Below, piece after piece: positions 44,281-52,830 of a stretch of DNA of 64,000 nucleotides (position 1 is its first letter; the number at the start of each line of letters is the position of its first letter). The translations under genes and the position numbers were made by a program. This DNA is from Bacillota bacterium (lineage in GTDB: Bacteria; Bacillota_A; Clostridia; Lachnospirales; Lachnospiraceae), in NCBI GenBank assembly GCA_023407175.1, contig JAEYMU010000030.1, positions 159,292 through 223,291 on the forward strand. Direction: 5' to 3'. The notes under the pieces are model-generated. The model was not told the DNA's origin, ran no database searches, and was given only the letters and a program-made list of their open reading frames with translations.

Positions 44281-44958
44281 TTATAAACCATATTTTATTT
44301 TAATTCTGGACAGCTTCTTTCCCATTGGCCCACTTAGGAAAAGCAGAAAAATCACATTTGACACCGCATAAATCACCGTAACATAGGAAGCAGATACAAT
44401 TGAGGCCAGATATATTTGTATCGGAAAGCCCTCCTGATACCATAGCACCATCCATGCATCCATGATAAGCGAAAAGGCAACTCCCGCGAACACGCCATAG
44501 ACAGCTAACAGCAGCTTACTTGCTTTCAGCTGTTTAGCCAATAGTCCGGCAAGCAGGCCAAGCAGCCCCCAGGTAAACATCTGAAACGGCGTCCACGGTC
44601 CCTGGCCAAAATAGAAATTAGAAATAACCGCCGATAATGCTCCGGTCAGAAAACCTGCCTCACTGCCAAAATACATCGCTGTAATAACAACAATTGCGGT
44701 TACCGGTTTGAAATGGGGAATGGGTGCAAAGATAAACCGTCCGGCAACTGACATGGCAACCATGACAGCAATAATCACCAGCTTATGTATGCTCTGGTTA
44801 TTTCTCTCAAAGCTCATAAAAAACGGAACACACGATAATATGGCAACCACCAGCGACAAAAAGGCCAGCTGCTTCTCTTTAAATACCAGCGTCCCAAGCA
44901 GGATTACCGCCGGAATAGCGATTAGCATAAGTATATATTGGATTATTTTCTTTCCCAT
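44281..44958 (-). CDS. ECF transporter S component, predicted cobalamin/corrinoid
   Basis: 225 aa from the ATG at 44958 (GGAGATTTT upstream). Six or seven hydrophobic helices; the stretch VAGRFIFAPIPHFKPVTAIVVITAMYFG is typical of S components, and GQGPWTPFQMFTWGLLGLLAGLL of the coupling region. Last gene of the cobalamin-riboswitch operon, directly after EcfA and EcfT, so a B12 or corrinoid substrate is inferred from context, not from binding residues. Confidence 0.87.
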   Translation of the reverse strand: MGKKIIQYILMLIAIPAVILLGTLVFKEKQLAFLSLVVAILSCVPFFMSFERNNQSIHKLVIIAVMVAMSVAGRFIFAPIPHFKPVTAIVVITAMYFGSEAGFLTGALSAVISNFYFGQGPWTPFQMFTWGLLGLLAGLLAKQLKASKLLLAVYGVFAGVAFSLIMDAWMVLWYQEGFPIQIYLASIVSASYVTVIYAVSNVIFLLFLSGPMGKKLSRIKIKYGL

Positions 44959-44981
44959 AAAATCTCCATTCTGCCAAAGCA

Positions 44982-46685
44982 TCAATAATCCTGCCTTCTG
45001 CCGTTCAATTGGCATATCCTCACCGCATCTCCAACCGTAACAATATTCTGATAGAGCTGTCTGGTCATCCGGTTGGCGGCTGTTGTGTAAAAGCTATTTT
45101 CCGCAAAGAACAGCCTCGGCTCATCCGTGGAGGTAATATTCCCATCAAAGAATAATGCACACCGGTCCCCGCATTCCGCCGCAAATTCCACATCATGCGT
45201 CACAACGACAATGGTCATTCCACCTGCTTTCAGCTCCCGCAGTATTTGCAGTACCCCCTGCTTGGCAAAGGCATCGACTCCCTTGGTCGGTTCATCCAAC
45301 AGCAGGATTCTCGGATTTTGCAGCAGCACCTTGGCAAGTGCACAAAGCTGCTGTTCCCCGCCGCTCAAATCATAAGGATGCTTTTTCAGCAATCCGCTGA
45401 TATCAAAGGGAAGCTCTATTTTCTCCTTACCCAGCTCCTTTAGGTCCTCCTCAACGGTATTACCAAGGAATACGGTGGCCACATCCTGGGGTAAAAGTGC
45501 CAGATTATTCTGATACAGGGTACCGTTCTTATAATCCTTTATTTTTTTCCCAAAGAGCTGAATCGTTCCGCCATACGCCTTCAGAATACCTGCGATTACT
45601 CCAAGCAGGGTTGATTTGCCGGAGGCGTTACCGCCAAGAATACATAAAATCTCATTCTGATATACTGTAAGCTCTGTTCCCTTTAATACATCTGCACTGT
45701 CTTTGTGATAACGAAACCATACATCCTTAAGCCGCAGTGCCACCTCTTTTGCTGCAAAAGTGTCTATGGTTACACCGGAGCTTATAAAGGAGGTATCCCC
45801 TTTACGCTTTTGAAAATCACTTTCGCTGGCGGATACTCCCTCCAGTGTCTTCCTTTCCGTACGGAAGCTTTCCTGAATGAAGCTTCTGCCCTCCCTTACG
45901 GTCAACGGACAGGGCGTGTCTATCTGAAATGCGTTATACAGCCTTACGGCGCAAGGCATCGCATACATCATTCTCATGTTATTATTCAGCTGTTTTGCTA
46001 CCTCACGGGGAGTATCATACGCAAGAAGCCGTCCTTTCTCAAGGAGCATTACATAATCCGCAACCGGCAATACCTCCTCCAGCCTGTGCTCCACGATAAT
46101 AATCGTAACGGAAAAATCCCGGTTCAGTCTTTGCAGCGTAGCAATGAAATCCGCCGCAGTAATTGGGTCCAGCTGTGCCGTTGGCTCATCCAGAATCAAT
46201 ACCCTGGGCTGCATTACCATCACTGATGCCAGATTAAGCAATTGCTTTTGTCCGCCGGATAATTCGCTGATCTCCTTATGAAACCAGTCCCCTATCCCAA
46301 AATAACTCGACATCTCACTGACCCTGCGCCTGATTACAGGTGTGGATAACCCCAGATTCTCCAGTCCGAAGGCCAGCTCATGCCATACCTTATCTGTTAC
46401 AATCTGATTTTCAGGCTTTTGCAATACAAAGCCTATTTCAGCCGCGGCCACATGTGCCGGCAGCTCCTCCAGCTTAACTCCCTGATATAAGATCTCTCCC
46501 CTACGGTCACCGCAGGGCGTCAGTTCCTTCTTAAGCATACGCAGCAGGGTTGTTTTACCGCAGCCCGTTTCTCCGCAGACCACCACAAATTCTCCCTCTT
46601 TTACCGAGAAGGATATATTGTCAATTACCCTTTGGGAGCCTTCGGGGTAAGTGAAGCTTAGATTCTCGACCTGTATAATTTCCAT
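44982..46685 (-). CDS. ecfA: ECF transporter ATPase, fused EcfA1-EcfA2
   Basis: 567 aa with two complete ATPase halves. First: Walker A GETGCGKTTLL, signature LSGGQKQLL, Walker B RVLILDEPTAQLD, switch IVEHRLEE. Second (from about residue 315): Walker A GGNASGKSTLL, signature LSGGEQQLC, Walker B RILLLDEPTKGVD, switch VVTHDVEF. Provides both energising sites of the ECF module. Starts 28 bp inside ecfT, indicating translational coupling. Confidence 0.94.
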   Translation of the reverse strand: MEIIQVENLSFTYPEGSQRVIDNISFSVKEGEFVVVCGETGCGKTTLLRMLKKELTPCGDRRGEILYQGVKLEELPAHVAAAEIGFVLQKPENQIVTDKVWHELAFGLENLGLSTPVIRRRVSEMSSYFGIGDWFHKEISELSGGQKQLLNLASVMVMQPRVLILDEPTAQLDPITAADFIATLQRLNRDFSVTIIIVEHRLEEVLPVADYVMLLEKGRLLAYDTPREVAKQLNNNMRMMYAMPCAVRLYNAFQIDTPCPLTVREGRSFIQESFRTERKTLEGVSASESDFQKRKGDTSFISSGVTIDTFAAKEVALRLKDVWFRYHKDSADVLKGTELTVYQNEILCILGGNASGKSTLLGVIAGILKAYGGTIQLFGKKIKDYKNGTLYQNNLALLPQDVATVFLGNTVEEDLKELGKEKIELPFDISGLLKKHPYDLSGGEQQLCALAKVLLQNPRILLLDEPTKGVDAFAKQGVLQILRELKAGGMTIVVVTHDVEFAAECGDRCALFFDGNITSTDEPRLFFAENSFYTTAANRMTRQLYQNIVTVGDAVRICQLNGRRQDY

Positions 46686-47536
46686 TTCAGCTTCTCCTTC
46701 AGTTCAAGTAATAGGGGCATATAGGCTAACAGCCCACAGGCAAGATAAACAAGATATGCCTCCGGGGTGGTTGTAATTTTGCTTAGCTCCGGATAATACA
46801 CAAAGCTCAACTGCCCGATCGCAGACCCATACAGAACAAATCCCGCCAGCAGCACACTTATCATCAGCAGCAGAAGATCCGATGCCTTCCACCGGAAGAT
46901 AGAAAACTGGGATCGTTTTCCCATACCATAGCCTCTGGCCTTCATCGAATTTGCCGTATCAATTGCATTTTCCAACGACCAGGTCAGAACAATAGAAAAA
47001 ATTCTCATACTGCCCCTGGCCTTCGCCTGATGGCCCTCCTCTACATAGAGGCCCATGGCGGTTTGAGTGTTCTCCACCTTGGTCGCCTGGATTTTGAACA
47101 GAGGAATATAACGAAGCACCATCGATAGAACAACAGACAGGTTCGGTGTTAATTTGCCGCACAGATACAGCAGCTTATCGCTTGTCATAATCCTGGTAAA
47201 GGCCCTGCACCAGTTGATTACCCCGACCATCATAACCGCCATGCACAGCCCGTAAATCACAGCCTCCAGGGTAACCGGCTTTCCGTTCAGAAAGAAAAGG
47301 ATTGTACTGCCCCGGTGGGTAAAGATAGGGTTGGATAGAGCAAAGATCAGAAAGAATACCATATCAAACAGCAGGCTGCCCCTTATGCTTCCCTTCGCAG
47401 AAAGGAGATTATAAAACCAGGCACCAGACAGTGACAAAAGCAGCAGCACTGGGATGTTAAGAAACATGGTAATCATTAATATCATGACAAAATAGATCAG
47501 AACCGCCACAGGATGATATGTGGAAAAGCCTCTCAT
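46658..47536 (-). CDS. ecfT: ECF transporter transmembrane coupling protein EcfT
   Basis: 292 aa, five or more helices. The cytoplasmic coupling helix carries SMKARGYGMGKR (the Ala-Arg-Gly motif that docks to the ATPases) and a preceding LRYIPLFKIQATKVENTQTAMG segment. The start codon overlaps the upstream stop as ATGA (47533-47536). Middle of the B12 operon. Confidence 0.93.
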   Translation of the reverse strand: MRGFSTYHPVAVLIYFVMILMITMFLNIPVLLLLSLSGAWFYNLLSAKGSIRGSLLFDMVFFLIFALSNPIFTHRGSTILFFLNGKPVTLEAVIYGLCMAVMMVGVINWCRAFTRIMTSDKLLYLCGKLTPNLSVVLSMVLRYIPLFKIQATKVENTQTAMGLYVEEGHQAKARGSMRIFSIVLTWSLENAIDTANSMKARGYGMGKRSQFSIFRWKASDLLLLMISVLLAGFVLYGSAIGQLSFVYYPELSKITTTPEAYLVYLACGLLAYMPLLLELKEKLKWKLYRSRI

Positions 47537-49650
47537 TCCCTGCCCACATCCTTTCCTAAATCACAGGTATAAACCCACTCGATTACATCTTCAGCCTTCA
47601 CCAGATAATCGCCGCAGGATACACCCGGATAATCTCCATTAACACTGTAAAGCCATCCGGATTGGCTTCCGAAATCCATCTCATACAAATCATTAATTCC
47701 GCTTACATAAGCACTCCCCAGGGCAGTGTCACCGCCTTCATAATCCAGCGGTAGCTTATTCTGCTTTGCGGCAAGAATTAGAACATCCAGCACACTGTCC
47801 CCCTCTTCGATCGGATACTCGGTCTGGTCAAGAATGATACCGTCCTCCGGAATCCCTTCTTCCTGCCCGGCTACCGTATCACAGCGGATACTAAGCAAGA
47901 CCGTCTCACTGTCCCTCTGCAACTCCCCCGGGTTGGTCCGATAATAATCCTCCACCGATTGCAGCTTAATTCCCCAAACCGCGATTAGAGCAATACCCGT
48001 AACAATAAGAACCGTAAGATAGTTTCTCCTGCTTCGCCTTCCCGTGACATGCAGGAATACGAATGCAAGCAATGCAGCAAATGCAGAAATTATTGTAAGA
48101 ACTGCCCTGTAATCCAGTGATGCCTTATGTCCTGTCTGACTCTTATCTGATGCCGCAGAGGCTTTATCCCCGGTATTATCAGAGGACAAAGTGCTGCCAC
48201 TGTCATCAACCGCTGCCATAGTAACGGTACTATTACTATTCTCCGTTTCCGGCGAAGTGTTCAAATCACCTGCCTGGGTATCCTGTCCCTCGCCAGCCTG
48301 CTCTGACTGTCCGAAATTATTCTCTGCATTCTCACCCTCTGCTTCACCGGACTGAACATCCTTCGATAAATTCCCGGCACTATTCTCCGTTGTACCTGTA
48401 CTATTTCCTGTCTGACCGGAAGCCGTACCATTTTCATTGGAGGAGGTGCTGGAATTGCTGTTACCGGACTGTTCTGTTGCAACAGACCCTATAGAGCCTC
48501 CCGCGTTTTTCCCTGCAGCGGAAGGCTCGGACTTGCTTGCAGAGTTCTGCCCTGTGGCAGATGCCCCGGACTGTTCTGAAGCAGTTGCTCCGGATTGATC
48601 AGAGGCGTCCTTTGCATCCGAATTATTATTCGAGGCTTTTTCCTCCCTCGCCATGTTATCCAGCTTATCCGTACCGGAGAAATTATAAAAAGTACTTAAG
48701 CCCTTTGTTTGCCTCCATAAAGAGATCAGGGAGTACAGGGCCTGAACACTGGCCGTATTATCGGATTTACCAGCAATCAGATGACTAAAGCCCCCATCCG
48801 ATTGCTGATAAAGCAGCAGACCGTCCAATAGTGTTTTTTTATTTTTAATAAATCTCTTGTCTGTCTGTAAATCTATATCAAGAGCCGTTAAGGCGGTAAT
48901 CACCTGTGCCGTGCTTTCACAGCACCGGGTACCCCAGCTCTTATAATCTCCCGTATTCTCCTGCCGCTTGGACAGCAGGGTAAGCCCCCTGTTAACGGCT
49001 GCCTTCACAGCCTTCTTCTGCTCATAGGGTGCAAGTGCCTGAAGCGCCATTGCGGTGACATCGATATCCGATACCTCACCATATAGCGCCCAGCCGCCAT
49101 CTGATAATTGTAATTTAATAATTTCATCAAGTATTTCTTCCCTGGTATAATTCTCACTGCTATAATCCCTCACATCCAGTAAGATCAAACCATAGACATA
49201 ACTCATGATACCTAATTTACCGATGGAGCTTTCAACGGTATTCTGAATAAAGGTGTCATTATTTCCGACAGCCGAATAGGCAAGCGCCATCCGCTGAAAA
49301 TCGGTGGCCTTCGTATTATTTTTTTCATCTGCATAGGAATCCAGTGCTGAAAGGTAGTTTGCATAATCATAGGTGTCCTGATAGCGGTATAATGCAATCG
49401 CAAACCAATCCGCAGACATATTGCCGGCACTCTCTGCCAGCGTGGTGTCAATAAAGTCCTGGACAGAATCCACCTGTGCCTGATTTTGCTTATAAGCAAG
49501 GACACCGTCGATGACCTTGCTTAGGTCACCGGCGGTATATCCATTGCTTTTTGCCAGAACCAGCACGCCCGGATAGCTTACCGTAACTACCAGTGCCAGC
49601 AAAAAACATATCATTCTGTTGAATAGTAACTTCTTATTTCTCTTTAACAT
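47533..49650 (-). CDS. Transcobalamin-like membrane protein: alpha/alpha-barrel plus DUF4430
   Basis: 705 aa. Signal peptide (about residues 10-34). Residues about 40-320 contain terpenoid-cyclase/prenyltransferase-type repeats (SDGGWALYGEVSDIDVTAMALQAL, CESTAQVITAL, SDGGFSHLIAGKSDNTASVQALYSL). A Ser/Gly/Asn/Glu linker of about 200 residues follows, two membrane helices (about 535-580), and a C-terminal DUF4430 domain (SVLDVLILAAKQNKLPL, GSQSGWLYSVNGDYPGVSCGDYLV). Animal transcobalamin and intrinsic factor combine an alpha6/alpha6 barrel with a domain related to DUF4430, in the same order. With the riboswitch this points to cobalamin capture. 17-bp overlap with the upstream gene. Confidence 0.85.
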   Translation of the reverse strand: MLKRNKKLLFNRMICFLLALVVTVSYPGVLVLAKSNGYTAGDLSKVIDGVLAYKQNQAQVDSVQDFIDTTLAESAGNMSADWFAIALYRYQDTYDYANYLSALDSYADEKNNTKATDFQRMALAYSAVGNNDTFIQNTVESSIGKLGIMSYVYGLILLDVRDYSSENYTREEILDEIIKLQLSDGGWALYGEVSDIDVTAMALQALAPYEQKKAVKAAVNRGLTLLSKRQENTGDYKSWGTRCCESTAQVITALTALDIDLQTDKRFIKNKKTLLDGLLLYQQSDGGFSHLIAGKSDNTASVQALYSLISLWRQTKGLSTFYNFSGTDKLDNMAREEKASNNNSDAKDASDQSGATASEQSGASATGQNSASKSEPSAAGKNAGGSIGSVATEQSGNSNSSTSSNENGTASGQTGNSTGTTENSAGNLSKDVQSGEAEGENAENNFGQSEQAGEGQDTQAGDLNTSPETENSNSTVTMAAVDDSGSTLSSDNTGDKASAASDKSQTGHKASLDYRAVLTIISAFAALLAFVFLHVTGRRSRRNYLTVLIVTGIALIAVWGIKLQSVEDYYRTNPGELQRDSETVLLSIRCDTVAGQEEGIPEDGIILDQTEYPIEEGDSVLDVLILAAKQNKLPLDYEGGDTALGSAYVSGINDLYEMDFGSQSGWLYSVNGDYPGVSCGDYLVKAEDVIEWVYTCDLGKDVGRE

Positions 49651-50581
49651 TTTTATCTTTCCGTCTTAAGAAAATGACACCGGACAGGGCACCAACTGCA
49701 AGCACAAGGAAAATTACTGTTTTTGCAATCTGCTCGCCAGTCTCGGGAGCCTGGGTTGCTGTGTCGGAAACTGTAGTATCGGAGACTGCGTTATCAACTG
49801 CCGTATTATCTGTTTCAGAGGAATCAGTAGCCGAAGTATCCGTGGCTGTACTGTCAGCAATTTCTTCCACTGTAATTGTATAGTCCGGCGCAAAGCGCAG
49901 CACCAGAGGTAAATTCGTATCACCGGTCTTTGCTATCTGTACGGCATGGGAGCCTTCGGTCAACTGGTCGGCGTCAATCGTTATCGCCCCGTTTTCATCT
50001 GTCACATAATCTGTGACTGTATCCCCATTACTCCAGGTAACAGTTGCACCCTTTACAGGATTTACTGTAACTATCGGATTATAGCTTGCATCATATGTAG
50101 TATCAGTACTTGTAAATGTAATCACTCCATTTGCAAGGTCCGAGGTATCTGCTGCCGGGAACTGCATTCCGACACCGAAGGGATCGCCGTAATACAGGAG
50201 AACACTGTCACCGTCCGCTAATTCCTGTCCGCTGATTCCTACTACCGCATCCTGTCCGTTCACCTTATACAGCCATCCATCCCAGCCGCCAAAGCTGCCT
50301 GCTGTTTCTCCGTTAATATCCGTAATATAGTCAGTATCTATCCCTGTTATTGTAATGCTGTCCTCCTGGGTATCAATGTAGGTCAGCGCCTGCTGCAGTG
50401 TCAGGGTGTCCGTATACGGTACCTCCACCGTATCATAGAAAAGGTTCTTCTCGACCCCCTCAATGCGCAATGTAACACTCATGGTATCCTCTGCAGCAAA
50501 GGCAGCAGAAGCACCGGATACAGTAACCAGATATATTACTGTAAATAAAAGATACGCAAGCTTTCGTGTTATTCTTTTCAT
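49634..50581 (-). CDS. Surface DUF4430 protein with sorting signal, predicted corrinoid capture
   Basis: 315 aa from the ATG at 50581 (AAAGGAG 8 nt upstream); a TTG six codons earlier would contain the Shine-Dalgarno. Signal peptide to about ASAAFAAED, then a DUF4430 domain (about residues 35-130: DTLTLQQALTYIDTQ, FGGWDGWLYKVNGQDAVVGISGQELADGDSVLLYYGD), an Ig-like stretch, a Thr/Ser/Asp linker and a C-terminal APETGE, hydrophobic helix and RRKDK tail: a variant sortase signal. Probably wall-anchored partner of the transcobalamin-like protein. Part of the B12 operon. Confidence 0.86.
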   Translation of the reverse strand: MKRITRKLAYLLFTVIYLVTVSGASAAFAAEDTMSVTLRIEGVEKNLFYDTVEVPYTDTLTLQQALTYIDTQEDSITITGIDTDYITDINGETAGSFGGWDGWLYKVNGQDAVVGISGQELADGDSVLLYYGDPFGVGMQFPAADTSDLANGVITFTSTDTTYDASYNPIVTVNPVKGATVTWSNGDTVTDYVTDENGAITIDADQLTEGSHAVQIAKTGDTNLPLVLRFAPDYTITVEEIADSTATDTSATDSSETDNTAVDNAVSDTTVSDTATQAPETGEQIAKTVIFLVLAVGALSGVIFLRRKDKNVKEK

Positions 50582-50654
50582 TTTTATTTCTCCTTTCAAT
50601 GTATATACAAGCGGTAACCGCCGGTATTTCCTGCTCTTGGCCTAAAACAGCCCT

Positions 50655-50706
50655 AGTACAACATACTGTAAATACCTATGCACAGATATTTAGCGTATAC
50701 TGCACT
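50655..50706. repeat. Palindromic repeat, copy C (diverged)
   Basis: AGTACAACATAC-GTAAATA at the left pairs with TATTTAGCGTATACTGCACT at the right. The left end AGTACAACATAC is shared with copy A; the interior is 8-10 bp shorter. Lies between the HEAR gene and the DUF4430 gene inside the B12 operon. Confidence 0.75.
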
Positions 50707-50708
50707 AA

Positions 50709-50966
50709 TCAATTTCTGCTTTTTTTGCTTAGGATTTCTTTATGCTTTGCATTGATACGCTTTTCCTGCTTCTTTGCCTCTTTGTCCCCTGTTTTCGAGG
50801 GAAGTAATCCTGCCGCCTCCAAGGCTCTGGGCCACGGACCAAAAAAGGCCTTGATTCTGGCTGCCTCATATTCGCTAAAATCTGATTTTCTTGGCAGACG
50901 GCCTGTCTGTACCGCCATAGCCTCCAGTACCTGAAGGCATTCCTCCCTGTTTAGCTGTCCTGTCAT
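50709..50966 (-). CDS. Small HEAR-domain protein leading the B12 operon
   Basis: 85 aa from the ATG at 50966 (GGAGAGTAGAGCT upstream). Residues about 8-45 (CLQVLEAMAVQTGRLPRKSDF, FFGPWPRALEAAGLLPSK) match the homing-endonuclease-associated repeat (HEAR/HNH_repeat), a small DNA-binding helical unit. The basic tail (KEAKKQEKRINAKHKEILSKK) is helical and could bind nucleic acid. It is the first gene after the riboswitch terminator. No nuclease domain is present. Role unknown; a regulator or relic are both possible. Confidence 0.7.
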   Translation of the reverse strand: MTGQLNREECLQVLEAMAVQTGRLPRKSDFSEYEAARIKAFFGPWPRALEAAGLLPSKTGDKEAKKQEKRINAKHKEILSKKSRN

Positions 50967-50985
50967 AGCTCTACTCTCCTGCAAT

Positions 50986-51122
50986 AAAAAAGCACCCTTT
51001 ACCAACATTATGTAAAAAGTGCAACGCTCTTATCAAAACCGGGGCAGGGCAAAAACATGCGGAATGCATAAAAACACCAGCATAATCACCATGAGAAAGC
51101 TTCATAAAATGGTTGCACTTTT
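50986..51122 (-). promoter_or_regulatory. Riboswitch expression platform: terminator and antiterminator
   Basis: Terminator: GCACTTTTTAC (51012-51022 on the minus strand) pairs over 11 bp (two G-U) with GTAAAGGGTGC (50992-51002), 9-nt loop, then six U (50986-50991). Antiterminator: AAAAGTGCAAC (51112-51122) can pair perfectly over 11 bp with GTTGCACTTTT (51015-51025), which contains the terminator's 5' arm. The two folds exclude each other, the expected logic for a transcriptional off-switch. Confidence 0.8.
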
Positions 51123-51172
51123 CCTTCACCCAAAAGTGTTTCGGTCAAATATCTCTCGATACCCAGATACAT

Positions 51173-51315
51173 GGCAAGTATCCCGACTTATAATCCTGTG
51201 ATTAAATACGGTAATGGCGGTTGCGACGGATTCTCACCGAACTTCTCTCTCATTCATGCAAAGCATGAAACCATGTAACTTCTCTTATTCAGTTGTAATT
51301 GTTTTAATAACTTGA
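51173..51315 (-). ncRNA. Cobalamin riboswitch aptamer
   Basis: Minus strand. Conserved blocks in order: CGGTGAGAATCCG, then CGCAACCGCCATTACCGT (the CCGCCA/ctgt core) and a B12 box AGTCGGGATACTTGCC (51173-51188). P1 can form between CAAGT near 51310-51314 and ACTTG in the B12 box. The aptamer starts at the predicted transcription start and precedes a terminator/antiterminator switch. It should turn off the downstream operon when adenosylcobalamin or a related corrinoid is abundant. Confidence 0.9.
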
Positions 51316-51319
51316 ACCC

Positions 51320-51348
51320 AGTTTAGCATAGCAGATACATTTCGTCAA
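51320..51348 (-). promoter_or_regulatory. Promoter of the B12-uptake operon
   Basis: Minus strand: TTGACG (51343-51348), 17-nt spacer, TAAACT (51320-51325). The predicted start, about 51313, coincides with the 5' strand of the riboswitch P1 stem. Confidence 0.7.
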
Positions 51349-51541
51349 TACAGCATCCTTACAAATACTCCTAAGCCTATATGTTTTGATTCATTTTTAT
51401 AAACAAGGTTCATAAAGATTCAGGTACCCTAATTATAAATTTTTTATAAACAGGAAATGAACAGAATATAATAATTTGTTGCATAACATGCTTATGTTTA
51501 GTAGAATAACATTATACCATGAATAGGGAGGACACTTTGAG

Positions 51542-52411
51542 ATGAAAGATTTTATTATCACCACAGATTCAAACTCCGACTTGCTGGATAGCTATATTCT
51601 CGAAAAGCAGATTGGCATTATACCACATTATTATGACCTGGAGGGAGTAACCTATGGAGATGAAATCAACCTTACCCCGAAGGAATTCTACGATAAGATG
51701 AGGTCAGGGCTTATGCCAACCACAATGGCAAGTAATCCCGAAGTAATCCGCAAAACATTTCAGAGCTATATTGACCAGGGCTTCGATATCCTGCATGTCA
51801 GCTTTTCCTCTGCCTTAAGCGGGGGCTGCAGCAATGTGGTAACCGGAGCACAGGAAATCTGTGAAGAAAATCCGGGTGCCAAAATTATTGTTGTCGATAC
51901 CCTCAGTGCTTCCATGGGAGAAGGCATGTTCGTAATGAAGGCCGTCCGTTTAAAGGAAGCAGGCAAATCCCTTGAGGAAACCGCCGAATGGCTGGAAGCC
52001 CACAAGCAGGAATTCTGTATCCGCTTCACCGTCGATGATCTGGGCCATCTCCACCGCGGGGGACGTATCTCAAAGACAACAGCAATCATCGGTTCGATGA
52101 TTAATATAAAGCCCATTCTGAAATTGAGTCCCGAGGGAAAGCTGATTGCCGGCGGATCAGCCAGAGGCCGTAAAAAGTCATTAACCTCTATCTGCAATGA
52201 GATGCTGGAATGCATGGGCAACTACATAGATGAGGATCATATTATCTGCATCGCCCACGGGGATGCTTATGAAGATGCCAAATATCTGGAGATGCTGATT
52301 AAGGAAAAGCTGCCGGATAAGCAGATCCTCATAAATTATGTAAGCCCAAGCATCGGTGCACACTCCGGCCCCGGTGCCATCGGCTTATGCTTCATGGGGG
52401 AGAAGCGGTAA
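51542..52411 (+). CDS. degV: DegV family fatty-acid-binding protein
   Basis: 289 aa. Canonical DegV start FIITTDSNSDL, central HVSFSSALSGGCSNVVTGAQE, DTLSASMGEGMFVMKAV, DLGHLHRGGRISKTTAIIGSMINIKPIL and C-terminal GAHSGPGAIGLCFMG. DegV/FakB proteins bind a fatty acid for phosphorylation by FakA in exogenous fatty-acid incorporation. No FakA partner is adjacent. GGGAGG ribosome binding site. Monocistronic and divergent to the B12 operon. Confidence 0.93.
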   Translation: MKDFIITTDSNSDLLDSYILEKQIGIIPHYYDLEGVTYGDEINLTPKEFYDKMRSGLMPTTMASNPEVIRKTFQSYIDQGFDILHVSFSSALSGGCSNVVTGAQEICEENPGAKIIVVDTLSASMGEGMFVMKAVRLKEAGKSLEETAEWLEAHKQEFCIRFTVDDLGHLHRGGRISKTTAIIGSMINIKPILKLSPEGKLIAGGSARGRKKSLTSICNEMLECMGNYIDEDHIICIAHGDAYEDAKYLEMLIKEKLPDKQILINYVSPSIGAHSGPGAIGLCFMGEKR

Positions 52412-52585
52412 ATTGTACTTTTGTTCGGAGCTGCCGGTATCCGTTACTGTGATATGCGGCAGCCCCGTTAATGAAATAATAAATGTAACAAGTTTTTCAA
52501 AAAATCCTTGAAATTTGTACATCTTTATAATAGAATAGTTGAGTAGCCTTTTTCACCGGCTTATAACATCAATATTTTATTCTAT

Positions 52586-52658
<73 letters not shown>

Positions 52659-52709
52659 GTTTTTTATGCCTGGAGAAATCAAGGGGTTGAGCAGTTTTTA
52701 GAAAAGGGA

Positions 52710-52735
52710 AAGCACTCCGGGAGGGGTGCTTTTTG
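52710..52735 (+). terminator. Terminator downstream of tRNA-Thr
   Basis: AAGCACTCC/GGGGTGCTT stem (52710-52718/52723-52731, one G-U) with a GGGA loop, followed by a T-run. Confidence 0.75.
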
Positions 52736-52756
52736 TTCACACTTTTTTCCCACAAA

Positions 52757-52791
52757 AAGACCACCAACCAATATTGATAGTTGGTGGTCTT
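52757..52791. terminator. Bidirectional terminator before the RDD gene end
   Basis: AAGACCACCAAC (52757-52768) pairs perfectly over 12 bp with GTTGGTGGTCTT (52780-52791); A/T runs flank both sides. Confidence 0.75.
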
Positions 52792-52830
52792 ATATGATAT
52801 CATTAATGTCTGTATGTATCAAATCATTAT

